The notes under the pieces are model-generated. The model searched no databases. It worked only from the letters and a program-made list of their open reading frames with translations, and had not been told where the DNA came from. The position numbers and the translations under genes were made by a program. A DNA stretch of 43,086 nt from Verrucomicrobiota bacterium (lineage in GTDB: Bacteria; Verrucomicrobiota; Verrucomicrobiia; Palsa-1439), in contig PLTX01000038.1 in the NCBI GenBank assembly GCA_003164675.1, positions 1-43,086 of the forward strand, given 5' to 3'. Positions 10,650-18,680 of this stretch are shown one piece after another (the first letter of the stretch is position 1; the number at the start of each line of letters is the position of its first letter).

Positions 10650-11858
10650 ATGAACAAACACATACGAAGGATGGTTGGCGCGGCAGCGGTTGTAATCGTT
10701 ATCGGTGCCCCTATTCCCGAGCTGTTCGCGCTCGGTTTTCGGAATCCCGACCAGGGCGCGGCCGCCACGGCGCAAGGCAACGCATTTGTCGCACAGGCGG
10801 ACGACGCCACGGCAGTCTATTATAATCCGGCCGGCTTGACCCAGATCAAGGGAACCGAGATCGCCAGTGGCGGCTACCTGAATTTCCCGGATGACAAATT
10901 GAAAGGCGGCGGTTCCGGCGCGAAGATGTATTCAGTCTCGTTGATTCCGCATCTGTATGCTACGACTGATTTCGGCGTGTCCAAATCGCCCTGGCGTTTC
11001 GGCATCGGCGTCAACATTCCCTTTGGCAATGAGTCGGTGTACTCGCAGAGTGGCCCTTTCACCAATCTGGTCACCAAAGCCGCCATGCAAGTAATCAATA
11101 TCCAACCGACCGTAGCCTACAAGTTCAACGAGCACCTGTCGCTCGGAGCCGGGCTGAACGTGTACGATGCGTATACGACGCTCAACAGCCACGTCCTGAC
11201 GGAGGATGGTCACTTCCATTTTGATGGCGGCGGGGTGGCCGTGGGTGGCACTGCGGGATTGATGTGGAAAATCACGCCGCAGCATACGGTCGGCGTCGTG
11301 TATCGCAGTCCGTTCACCGTCAATTTCAAGGGTTCCGCGGACGTGAATATCCCCGGGATTATCAGTCATGCGTCGAATGGCGGCCAGGGATCGATACGGT
11401 TCCCGCAAACGGTTGCCGCGGGGTATGCGTTTCGACCGGTCCCGAAGTTGAAGCTGGAAGCCGATGTCGAGTGGACCGATTGGCAACCGCTCCATCAACT
11501 GACCTTGCATGCGCCGGGGTCGCTGGCCAATGGCAAGGTCATCCCGTTCAATTGGATGGACAGTTTCCTGTATGAGTTTGGCATGCAATACGATGTGAAC
11601 GAGCACTGGAAGGTGCGTGGCGGCTATATTTATTCGACTGAAACCGTGCCCAACAGTTCGTTTTCTCCATCGGTGCCGGACTCCAAACGGCATGTGTACA
11701 GCGTGGGTGTCGGGTATGCGACAACGCGGTTCACGATCGACGCCGTTTACCAGTACACGATTGCAGAAGACCGTACGGTGAACAATGGCTCCGCCGCGGA
11801 CGGCACGTGGCAGATCAGCAACAGCGCGGTGATGGTCACGACCGGTTTGAAATTCTAG
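10650..11858 (+). CDS. FadL/OmpP1/TodX-family outer-membrane transporter
   Basis: Outer-membrane beta-barrel of the family that imports long-chain fatty acids and other hydrophobic molecules. The 402-residue protein has a signal peptide (MNKHIRRMVGAAAVVIVIGA..., ending near FALG), then the family N-terminus LGFRNPDQGAAATAQGNAF, and the NPAGL motif in DDATAVYYNPAGLTQIKG. Repeated amphipathic strands follow and the chain ends in a terminal aromatic (...VTTGLKF), as needed for barrel assembly. The start is supported by AGGAGG 8 nt before the ATG. It lies between two regulatory genes behind a sigma-54 promoter. The substrate cannot be read from sequence: fatty acids are the default, but aromatic hydrocarbons are transported by relatives. 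Confidence 0.92.
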   Translation: MNKHIRRMVGAAAVVIVIGAPIPELFALGFRNPDQGAAATAQGNAFVAQADDATAVYYNPAGLTQIKGTEIASGGYLNFPDDKLKGGGSGAKMYSVSLIPHLYATTDFGVSKSPWRFGIGVNIPFGNESVYSQSGPFTNLVTKAAMQVINIQPTVAYKFNEHLSLGAGLNVYDAYTTLNSHVLTEDGHFHFDGGGVAVGGTAGLMWKITPQHTVGVVYRSPFTVNFKGSADVNIPGIISHASNGGQGSIRFPQTVAAGYAFRPVPKLKLEADVEWTDWQPLHQLTLHAPGSLANGKVIPFNWMDSFLYEFGMQYDVNEHWKVRGGYIYSTETVPNSSFSPSVPDSKRHVYSVGVGYATTRFTIDAVYQYTIAEDRTVNNGSAADGTWQISNSAVMVTTGLKF

Positions 11859-11875
11859 CCAACGGGAAGCCGAAC

Positions 11876-13102
11876 ATGGGAACACTGGATACACTGACGA
11901 TGGAGCCGCCGGCGGTCAAGACGGCGGAGAGGCCGACGTTGTTGATCGTGGATGATGAGCCCGGTCCCCGCGAATCGCTGCGCATTGTTTTCAAGGACCG
12001 ATACAACTGTGTGATCGCCACGTGTGGTCGCGAGGGTATCGAATACGCGCGCGCACACGCCGTGGATGCCGCCGTTCTTGATATCAAGATGCCGGATCTC
12101 AGCGGCGTGGACGTGTTACGCGAGCTGAAGGAGATCGATCCCGATATCGAATGCGTGATGTTGACGGGCTACGAGACCATTGAAACCGCGCGCGCGGCCG
12201 TGCGCTACGGCGCGGCGGACTACCTTAACAAGCCATTCGATGTCTTTTCCGTGCGCGAGGTGCTCGACAAATGCATGAAGCGCCGCCAGGAAAAGTTCGC
12301 GACCGAGGAGAACTTTCGCACGCTCGAACGAACGAACGAGCAACTTGCGGGCGAGTTGGCGCAGCTCAGCCGGGCCGTCGAAGCGGGCGTGCTCTCGGCC
12401 GGCGTCGTGCACGAGATGAACAACCCGCTGGCGATCATTGCCGGGTACGCCGACCTGCTCGGTCGCGACCTGGCCTCACTCAACGTTTCCGACCAGGAAA
12501 CTTCGCGGCAGGTCCGTCAACGGCTTGCGTCCATTCAGCGGGAGATTGATCGTTGCAAGGACATCGCCCGCCGCTTTTTGAATTTCTCGCGAGGCCGTCA
12601 GGAAGCCCAGGAGACCGTCAGCGGCCGCAAGCTGCTGGAAGACGCGGCAGCCCTGATCAAGGCGCATCCCGCCAACCGCAGCGCGGAAATCAGGTGCACG
12701 TCCGGCGACACGGACCCGATGTTTACGGTCAATCCCGCGGAAATCCTCCAGGTGCTGATCAATCTGGGGGTGAATGCCCTGCACGCCATGAACGGGGGAG
12801 GGACCCTGGAGTTTTCCACCATGGTGGCCACGTCCGTGCCGTCGGAGCTCGCCTTCCGTCCGGAGTCATTCGATCCGCAGAGGCCGCTGGCGAAGCTCGT
12901 CGTGGCGGATAATGGGTCGGGCATCGAGCGCGAGAACATCAGCAAGATCTTCCAGCCGTACTTCACCAGCAAGAAAGAAGGCACGGGATTGGGTCTGGCC
13001 ATTGCCTGTGAACTCGTCGCCCGTTACGGCGGCGCGATCGATGTGCAGAGCACGGTCGGGAAGGGCAGCACGTTCAGCGTCTACTTGCCGCTGGCGTCCT
13101 GA
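11876..13102 (+). CDS. Receiver-histidine kinase protein (N-terminal REC, HisKA, HATPase)
   Basis: 408-residue cytosolic signalling protein with the receiver in front of the kinase. Receiver: LLIVDDEPGPRESLR, phospho-acceptor Asp69 in VLDIKMPDLSG, NKPFD near 120. A short coiled linker leads to HisKA with AGVVHEMNNPLAIIAGYADLL (H179), then HATPase with NLGVNALHAM, DNGSGIE and GTGLGLAIACEL. There is no output DNA-binding domain, so it may relay phosphate or be modulated by phosphorylation of its own receiver. I place the start at 11876 behind GGGAAG; the open frame back to 11807 overlaps fadL. It follows fadL by 17 bp and is probably co-transcribed from the sigma-54 promoter, which would make a feedback loop. 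Its receiver shares DDE-x2-PRESLR and the KDRY motif with the regulator at 8935. Confidence 0.92.
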   Translation: MGTLDTLTMEPPAVKTAERPTLLIVDDEPGPRESLRIVFKDRYNCVIATCGREGIEYARAHAVDAAVLDIKMPDLSGVDVLRELKEIDPDIECVMLTGYETIETARAAVRYGAADYLNKPFDVFSVREVLDKCMKRRQEKFATEENFRTLERTNEQLAGELAQLSRAVEAGVLSAGVVHEMNNPLAIIAGYADLLGRDLASLNVSDQETSRQVRQRLASIQREIDRCKDIARRFLNFSRGRQEAQETVSGRKLLEDAAALIKAHPANRSAEIRCTSGDTDPMFTVNPAEILQVLINLGVNALHAMNGGGTLEFSTMVATSVPSELAFRPESFDPQRPLAKLVVADNGSGIERENISKIFQPYFTSKKEGTGLGLAIACELVARYGGAIDVQSTVGKGSTFSVYLPLAS

Positions 13103-13110
13103 ATCTGGTA

Positions 13111-13140
13111 GCCTCCCCGCTGCTTTATGGGCGGGGAAGC
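13111..13140 (+). promoter_or_regulatory. Hairpin holding the start codon of the kinase-MurQ gene
   Basis: GCCTCCCCGC (13111-13120) pairs with GCGGGGAAGC (13131-13140) at nine of ten positions, leaving a 10-nt loop that contains the ATG at 13127. No T-run follows, so it is not an ordinary terminator. The G-rich arm downstream of the ATG also replaces a recognisable Shine-Dalgarno. It could limit translation initiation; equally it may be a chance GC-rich palindrome. Confidence 0.4.
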
Positions 13141-14836
13141 CAGAACTGACGTTTGTTTTCTCGGTGTCGAGGGCGGCGGCACGCGCACCGTCGCGCTTCT
13201 GGCGGATCGGCGTGGCAGGATTATTTCTCGGCTCGAATCCGGTTCCCTCAACCTCAAACTCTCATCGGACGCCGCCGTTCTCCATCGACTCCGTGAGATC
13301 AAACGGGGTCTCGCGCCTCGTCCCACGTCTTTGGCCCTGTGCCTGGCTGGCTGTCGCACGACGGCCGACCATTTCCGGGCCCGTGCGCTCGCGGAACAGG
13401 TCTGGCCCGGAGTCCCTGCGTATGTGGGTAGCGACACCGATTCGGCTCTTGCGGCGGCCTTCGGTGCGCACGATTCGGGCATTGTCATCATCAGCGGCAC
13501 GGGCTCGTGCGTGTACGGCCGGAACGGGTCGCAGGTGGCGCGGGCGGGCGGCTGGGGTCATTTGTTGGGCGACCACGGGAGCGGCTACTGGATCGCCATG
13601 ACAGGATTGAGAGCGGCGATCCGCGAGTATGATCGCCACGGTCGTGTCAGCCTGCGTCTCGGACGGGCGCTCCGGCGGTTGTGTTTGAATTCGCCGGATG
13701 AACTTGTCGATTGGATCCAGCGCGCCGGCAAGGATGCCGTGGCGGCGCTGGCGACGGACATGCTCGAGGGGGATGCCGGGCTGATGCTGCAAGCGGCCTC
13801 GTTTCTCGCGCAGGATTGCCATGCGGTCGCACAGAAGTTGGGCTTGGAGAAGCCGCGGATAGCGTTGACCGGCGGCGTGTTGCGGCACCACCGAAAGCTG
13901 GCGATTCTCGTGGGCAACCGTATTCACACGATGCTGCCGGGAGCGAAGATTGTCCATGTGCCGAGTGAATCGGCGATTGGCGCCCTGAAACTCGCCGGCT
14001 TGGCGACGCCTCGGTCGATGTTGACCCTGCATCGTGGTCCTTCCTCCATGCCAGTTACCGAGATCCGCAATCCGCGGACGATGGGTTTGGACAAACGATC
14101 CGTGTCACAACTTATCGACTCGATGTTACACGAGGAAGCGCGGGTGATTCCCGCGTTGTGGAAGAACAAGCCCGCTATCGAGGGCGCCGTCAACAGGATC
14201 GTGCGCGCGTTCAAGCGGGGAGGGCGACTATTCTACGTCGGCGCTGGCACGAGCGGTCGGTTGGGCGTGTTGGACGCCAGTGAATGTCCGCCCACTTTCT
14301 CCACTGATCCCGAAATGGTCCAGGCGATCATCGCCGGCGGGGCGACGGCCCTGCATGCAGCCGTGGAGGGTGCCGAAGACAATCGGGAGGCAGGTGTGGA
14401 GGCGGTAGGAATGCGTGGTGTGGGCAAACGCGACGTGGTCATCGGCATTGCGGCCAGCGGTTCGACCCCGTTTGTATTGGGGGCGCTGGACGAGGCGAAA
14501 CGATTGGGCGCCGAGACCTTTCTTTTGTGCTTTTCGCCGCCACCATCCACCGCCCACACGCCGCTGTTGTTCCGCACGGGACCGGAGGTAGTCACCGGCT
14601 CGACGCGGCTCAAAGCGGGTACGGCCACGAAGCTCGTGCTCAACATGCTGACGACGATCCCGATGATTCGGCTCGGCAAGGTCGTCAGCAATCTGATGGT
14701 GGATGTGAAACCGACAAACGCCAAGTTGCGCGCGCGCGCCTGCCGCATCGTGGCCACGCTTCGGGGCGGCAGCGAGGATGACGCACGCCGGCGATTGGTC
14801 CGATGCGGCTGGAACGTGAAGAAGGCCCTGCGATGA
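13127..14836 (+). CDS. Fusion: N-acetylglucosamine kinase-like domain + MurNAc-6-phosphate etherase (MurQ)
   Basis: 569 residues with two enzymes of amino-sugar or peptidoglycan recovery. Residues ~10-305 form a BadF/BcrA/GlcNAc-kinase-type sugar kinase (ATPase fold): phosphate-1 loop GVEGGGTRT, GSDTDSALAAAFG, phosphate-2 loop ISGTGSCVYG, GGWGHLLGDHGSGYWI, and TGGVLRHH. Residues 308-569 form a complete MurQ: TEIRNPRTMGLDKRS, the SIS phosphosugar site VGAGTSGRLGVLDASECPPTFS, a second acid in EGAEDNREAG, GIAASGSTPFV, and NLMVDVKPTNAKL. MurQ cleaves the lactyl ether of MurNAc-6-phosphate to GlcNAc-6-phosphate. The fused kinase would supply the phosphorylated substrate (GlcNAc or MurNAc; not distinguishable here). 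An internal ATG at 14048 could start MurQ alone but lacks a clear ribosome site. The stop overlaps the sugar-binding lipoprotein gene (ATGA). Confidence 0.93.
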   Translation: MGGEARTDVCFLGVEGGGTRTVALLADRRGRIISRLESGSLNLKLSSDAAVLHRLREIKRGLAPRPTSLALCLAGCRTTADHFRARALAEQVWPGVPAYVGSDTDSALAAAFGAHDSGIVIISGTGSCVYGRNGSQVARAGGWGHLLGDHGSGYWIAMTGLRAAIREYDRHGRVSLRLGRALRRLCLNSPDELVDWIQRAGKDAVAALATDMLEGDAGLMLQAASFLAQDCHAVAQKLGLEKPRIALTGGVLRHHRKLAILVGNRIHTMLPGAKIVHVPSESAIGALKLAGLATPRSMLTLHRGPSSMPVTEIRNPRTMGLDKRSVSQLIDSMLHEEARVIPALWKNKPAIEGAVNRIVRAFKRGGRLFYVGAGTSGRLGVLDASECPPTFSTDPEMVQAIIAGGATALHAAVEGAEDNREAGVEAVGMRGVGKRDVVIGIAASGSTPFVLGALDEAKRLGAETFLLCFSPPPSTAHTPLLFRTGPEVVTGSTRLKAGTATKLVLNMLTTIPMIRLGKVVSNLMVDVKPTNAKLRARACRIVATLRGGSEDDARRRLVRCGWNVKKALR

Positions 14837-16038
14837 GATGGTGGCTGATCGGGTTGATGCTGCTCGCGGGCTGCGTCCGACCGTCGGACGATCGGGTGGA
14901 AATCACGTACCAGACCATTGAAACGCTGCCGGAGCAGCAGGCACTTCATCAGAAGATCATCGAGCAGTTTCAGCAGACGCATCCACGGGTCCGCGTGCGG
15001 GTGATTTACGACACCTCGAAGTTTCAAAAACTGAACGTGCAACTCGCGGGCAATGCCGCGCCCGATTTGTTTTACTATGTTGTCGACCGGCTCCCCGCGC
15101 TCGCGCAACGCGGTCAGATCCGCGACCTGACGGCAACCTTCGCGCCCTTGGCCGACCAGTTTTACCCCGAAGTGATCGACTCGTGCCGCGTCAACGGCAA
15201 GCTGTACATGGTGCCGTTTCATTTCAGCACCGATGTGTTGTTCTTCAATCGGGATTGGTTTGAGAAGGGCGGAGAACCGCTGCCTGACGAGTCGTGGGAC
15301 TGGCAGAAGTTCGCCGATGTTGCCGCACGGCTCGCCCCTCTCGGATCGGGACAGGCGGCGCAACGTCAGGTGCGCGTCCCGACGGTTCTGCCGCGGCCGT
15401 TGCTGCTGGTCCAATCGTTCGGCGGCGTCCTGTTTGCCGACGGGAAATGCACGGTGAAGTCGCCGGAAACCATCGCGGCCCTGCAGTTGTATCGGGACCT
15501 GGTCGCGCGGGGGGTGGCGCCGACAACCGCCGCCATGGGTGAGGTGGAAGCGTTCGATGGGGTGAACCTGTTTCGGGATGGGAAAATACCGGTGCTCGTG
15601 GGCCGCACATACATGCTGACGGAATTTGACCACATCGCGGATTTCCGGTGGGACGTGGCGCCGGTCCCGAAGGGAAAGGTGCGCTGGTCGCGGCTGTCCA
15701 TCGGCGGCAACTGCGTGTGGAGTGGAACGAAACATCCGCGGGAAGCCGCGGAGTTCGCGCGATTCTATTCGACGGAGGGCGCGATGATGGCCGCGAAGAG
15801 CCGCAACGCCATCCCGGCGTTGAAGGCGGCGGCGGCCATCGCCCAGTTCCCGCCGGCCATGATGGACGCGCTGAAGTATTCACACCTCGACAATCCCTGG
15901 GGTTACGCGTTTTGGGACGAGTTCAACCAGAAGGCGTTCTTCGAGACCACCGACGCGGTGGCGCTGGGACGTCTCGCTCCGTCCGACGCCGCGCAATCCA
16001 TCGAGTCCCTTGGGAATGGCCTGCTACAGGCGCATTGA
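14833..16038 (+). CDS. ABC transporter sugar-binding lipoprotein (family 1 solute-binding protein)
   Basis: 401-residue periplasmic lipoprotein. A short signal peptide ends in the lipobox LLAGC (lipidated Cys14). The mature part has family 1 (UgpB/MalE-like) features: TYQTIETLPEQQ, the first-lobe strand with a PDLFYYVVDRLPAL segment, YMVPFHFSTDVLFFNRDWFEK, ESWDWQKFADVAARL, and a late-lobe block GGNCVWSGTKHPREAAEFARFY. It presumably hands an oligo- or amino sugar to an inner-membrane ABC permease. The ATG at 14833 overlaps the stop of the kinase-MurQ gene by 4 bp, which ties uptake to amino-sugar use. The frame open from 14803 would start inside the previous gene. No permease or ATPase is adjacent; two permease genes of the matching class lie at 25701 and 26864, but whether they work with this protein is unknown. 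Confidence 0.9.
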   Translation: MRWWLIGLMLLAGCVRPSDDRVEITYQTIETLPEQQALHQKIIEQFQQTHPRVRVRVIYDTSKFQKLNVQLAGNAAPDLFYYVVDRLPALAQRGQIRDLTATFAPLADQFYPEVIDSCRVNGKLYMVPFHFSTDVLFFNRDWFEKGGEPLPDESWDWQKFADVAARLAPLGSGQAAQRQVRVPTVLPRPLLLVQSFGGVLFADGKCTVKSPETIAALQLYRDLVARGVAPTTAAMGEVEAFDGVNLFRDGKIPVLVGRTYMLTEFDHIADFRWDVAPVPKGKVRWSRLSIGGNCVWSGTKHPREAAEFARFYSTEGAMMAAKSRNAIPALKAAAAIAQFPPAMMDALKYSHLDNPWGYAFWDEFNQKAFFETTDAVALGRLAPSDAAQSIESLGNGLLQAH

Positions 16039-16123
16039 AAACGCTTGACCGGTCTTGCATTTTGGGGGCATTGTTTGCGCCCGCTTGGTGAGGGGCGGGA
16101 GAAATCAAATGGAGAGAATACAC

Positions 16124-16882
16124 ATGCAGGCTCGAATTATGACAATTGGTCTTTCGGCGTTTCTACTGGTTGCCTGTACCGGCGCGTGGGCGCAAACCAA
16201 CGCCGCGACCGGTGCGCCGGTATGGCATGGCGACACGGCGTTGGGTTTGTCGCTGGCGCGAGGCAACGCCAATACGTTCCTGTTGAGCGGCAGCGCCACG
16301 GCTGATAACACCTGGGAACAAAACGACTTGAGGTTGGGTGCCGATGGCCAATACGGGTTGAACAACTGGGGCCAGACGAACCAAACCCAGTCGACAGAAG
16401 CGATTCACGGATTTATCGACTACAAGCGTCTCTTCACCGAGCGATTTTATGGGAGCGCGCGCATTGACGGGTACCACGATGATATTGCAGAAGTTCGATA
16501 CCGGATCATCGTTGGACCGGCGGCGGGCTACTACGTCATCAAGAGCGCCGCATCGAAATTGAGTGGTGAGATCGGCCCCTCGTTTATCGACCAGAAGGTG
16601 GGCAGTAATACGGAGAGTTACGTGACGATACGCTTTTCCGAACGCGGCGAGCACACGTTCAACAAAACCAAATCGGCGAAAGTCTGGGAAGAAGTTGATT
16701 ACATGCCACAGGCTGATGATTTCAGCAACTATTTGTTGAACAGTGAGGTGGGCGTGGAGGCGGCATTGAATGCCCACTTCAGTTTGCGCGTCTGCGCGGA
16801 TGACACGTTCAACAGCAAGCCGGCGGCCGGGCGCAAGGAAAACGACATTCTTTTGATCAGCTCGCTGGTGTACAAGTACTGA
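16124..16882 (+). CDS. DUF481 (YdiY-like) outer-membrane protein
   Basis: About 252 residues with a signal peptide (MQARIMTIGLSAFLLVACTGAWA, cut before QT). It has the repeat pattern of DUF481 barrels: WHGDTALGLSLARGNANT, then alternating strands such as TEAIHGFIDYKRLFTERFYGSA, VGPAAGYYVI, SGEIGPSFIDQKVGSN, and a C-terminal strand ending LLISSLVYKY with a terminal aromatic residue. The function of the family is not established; E. coli YdiY is acid-induced. I start at 16124 behind GGAGAG. An ATG at 16109 with GGGAG before it is an alternative adding five residues. The gene stands alone: 85 bp after the binding-protein gene and closed by a strong terminator. Confidence 0.85.
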   Translation: MQARIMTIGLSAFLLVACTGAWAQTNAATGAPVWHGDTALGLSLARGNANTFLLSGSATADNTWEQNDLRLGADGQYGLNNWGQTNQTQSTEAIHGFIDYKRLFTERFYGSARIDGYHDDIAEVRYRIIVGPAAGYYVIKSAASKLSGEIGPSFIDQKVGSNTESYVTIRFSERGEHTFNKTKSAKVWEEVDYMPQADDFSNYLLNSEVGVEAALNAHFSLRVCADDTFNSKPAAGRKENDILLISSLVYKY

Positions 16883-16886
16883 GCCA

Positions 16887-16917
16887 CCCCGACAGCAGCT
16901 GTCGGGGCTGATTTTTT
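16887..16917 (+). terminator. Rho-independent terminator after DUF481 gene
   Basis: Perfect 9-bp stem CCCCGACAG/CTGTCGGGG with loop CAG (16887-16907), followed by CTGA and six T (16912-16917), 4 bp after the stop codon. It separates the MurQ/DUF481 region from trpS. Confidence 0.9.
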
Positions 16918-16958
16918 CCTCGCAACGCTCGCGGGGTATTTCGTATCTTGCCCGCGCT

Positions 16959-17924
16959 ATGCGAATTTTATCGGGTATCCAGCCAAGCGGCAAGTTGCAC
17001 ATTGGCAACTACTTCGGCATGATGCGCCCCGCGCTTGAACTGGCGCAAAAGGGCGAGGCGTTTTATTTCATCGCGGACTATCATGCGCTGACGTCGATTT
17101 CCAATCCGGACGAATTGCGCGCCAACGCGCTGGATGTGGCCCTGGATTTTCTGGCGTGCGGACTCGATCCGAGCCGGACGGTGTTTTATCGGCAGAGCGA
17201 CGTGCCGCAGGTGACCGAGTTGACTTGGATCCTCTCCAACGTCACGCCGGTGCCGATGCTGGAGAATGCGCACAGCTATAAGGACAAGATTGCCCAGGGC
17301 CTGAAACCGAATGCCGGGCTGTTCACGTATCCCGTCTTGATGGCCGCGGACATCCTGATCGTGCAATCTGAACGCGTTCCCGTGGGCAAGGACCAGAAGC
17401 AGCACGTCGAGATGGCGCGAGACATGGCTGGCGCATTCAATCGCCAATACGGCGAAGTGTTCACGATTCCCGATGCAGTCATTCGGCCGGAGGTGGCGAC
17501 GCTTCCCGGAACGGACGGCCGCAAGATGTCCAAGAGCTACAACAACACGATCGAGATTTTCGGTGACGAGAAAGCGGCTCGTAAAAAAATCATGGGCATC
17601 GTGACCGATTCGCAGCCCGTGGAAGCGCCGAAAACCGGCCTCGACAAGAACATTCCCTTGCAGATGTACAAGTTGGTGGCAACGCCGGACAAAGCCAATG
17701 AATTGCAGGCGAAACTGGCCGCCGGCGGGTTCGGCTATGGCGAGGTGAAAAAGGAATTGCTTGCGGTGTTGATGGACCACTTTGCGCCGTTCCGCAAGAA
17801 GCGCGAAGAGTTGGTGAAAAACCTGGATTACGTCCACGAAGTGTTGCGCAAGGGCGCCGAACGCGCCAACGCCGTGGCCGACGAGACGATGGGCAAGGTG
17901 AGGAAAGCGGTCGGGTTGCGCTGA
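16959..17924 (+). CDS. trpS: Tryptophanyl-tRNA synthetase
   Basis: Charges tRNA-Trp with tryptophan; class I aminoacyl-tRNA synthetase, cytosolic dimer. The 321-residue length is standard. The HIGH-type motif is HIGN at residues 14-17 in SGIQPSGKLHIGNYFG, and the KMSKS loop is exact at 189-193 (GRKMSKSYNNT). The tryptophan pocket segment (DYHALTSISNP, VLMAADILIVQSERVPVG) is intact. The start at 16959 gives the family N-terminus MRILSGIQPSG without extension. It has its own transcription start region because a terminator lies directly upstream. It ends 12 bp from the stop of the convergent LysE-type gene, with no clear terminator between. Confidence 0.97.
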   Translation: MRILSGIQPSGKLHIGNYFGMMRPALELAQKGEAFYFIADYHALTSISNPDELRANALDVALDFLACGLDPSRTVFYRQSDVPQVTELTWILSNVTPVPMLENAHSYKDKIAQGLKPNAGLFTYPVLMAADILIVQSERVPVGKDQKQHVEMARDMAGAFNRQYGEVFTIPDAVIRPEVATLPGTDGRKMSKSYNNTIEIFGDEKAARKKIMGIVTDSQPVEAPKTGLDKNIPLQMYKLVATPDKANELQAKLAAGGFGYGEVKKELLAVLMDHFAPFRKKREELVKNLDYVHEVLRKGAERANAVADETMGKVRKAVGLR

Positions 17925-17936
17925 AGCAGGCGTCTG

Positions 17937-18572
17937 TCAGAGCATGCGCCAGAGGGCGTAGGCGGCGAAGGCAAGAAGCATCGTTCCGCCGGCGATGTCG
18001 GCGGCCAACCACGTGGCGCGTTTGCCGCGTCGGCCCACCCAGGTCATCGCGCCGGTAAAGCACACCACCCAGGAAATCGCGCCGAAAAACACGCCGGCGC
18101 ACACCCACGGCAAATCGCGGACCGGGTTTGCCGACCACTGGCCCGCCATGCCCGGCACGACTACGCACCAAAACGCCAACGTCATCGGGTTCAAGCTCGT
18201 CATCGCCAGCCCCGTGACGTAATGCCGCTCAGCGGGTTTCTCCGAGTCGCCGTTGGCGGTGGCGCCGCGCCATTGCCGGGCCGCGCTCACAAAGCACATC
18301 ACGCCCAGGTAGACCAACACCGCCGCGCCGGCAATTCCCAGCGCCGCCATCACTCGGGGCTGAGCCAACAATGGCCGCACGCCCAGGCTGGTCAGGATTG
18401 CATAGGTGACATCCACCGTGACCGCGCCGCAGCCGAGCAGGAAGCCGGCGCGGAATCCGCCGCGCAGCGAGCGCCGCGCGATCTCCACATTTACCGGCCC
18501 AATCGGCGCCGCCGCTCCCAATCCGAGCAATACGCCCTTTCCGATCATTGCCACGACGCCAGTGACGTCCAT
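17937..18572 (-). CDS. LysE/RhtB-family amino-acid exporter
   Basis: 211-residue inner-membrane protein with about six hydrophobic segments. The family N-terminus is clear: a first helix, then LGLGAAAPIGPVNVEIARRSLRGGF and GCGAVTVDVTYAIL; the G-P-x-N motif after helix 1 is the LysE hallmark. A basic hydrophilic loop (SAARQWRGATANGDSEKPAERHY) and TSLNPMTLAFW in the second half also fit. Members export lysine, homoserine, threonine or related compounds; the substrate cannot be inferred. It converges on trpS and is divergent from scpA, with about 108 bp between for both promoters. Confidence 0.88.
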   Translation of the reverse strand: MDVTGVVAMIGKGVLLGLGAAAPIGPVNVEIARRSLRGGFRAGFLLGCGAVTVDVTYAILTSLGVRPLLAQPRVMAALGIAGAAVLVYLGVMCFVSAARQWRGATANGDSEKPAERHYVTGLAMTSLNPMTLAFWCVVVPGMAGQWSANPVRDLPWVCAGVFFGAISWVVCFTGAMTWVGRRGKRATWLAADIAGGTMLLAFAAYALWRML

Positions 18573-18680
18573 GCCCTGAGTGCATACGAGCCGCCGCGTG
18601 GCGCGTCAAGGTGGAATGCAGAAACGCGTATTGCGGCGGGGTGCCGGCTTGTGATAGGGAAGGTTGGAACAACGGCGCCG

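Noticed and set aside
13111-13140. Terminator between the receiver-kinase and kinase-MurQ genes
   Set aside because: The hairpin is stable but has no T-run and contains the downstream start codon; kept as a possible translational element instead.
14233-15735. 500-codon minus-strand frame across the MurQ fusion and binding-protein genes
   Set aside because: Spans two well-supported genes on the other strand and shows no family motif.
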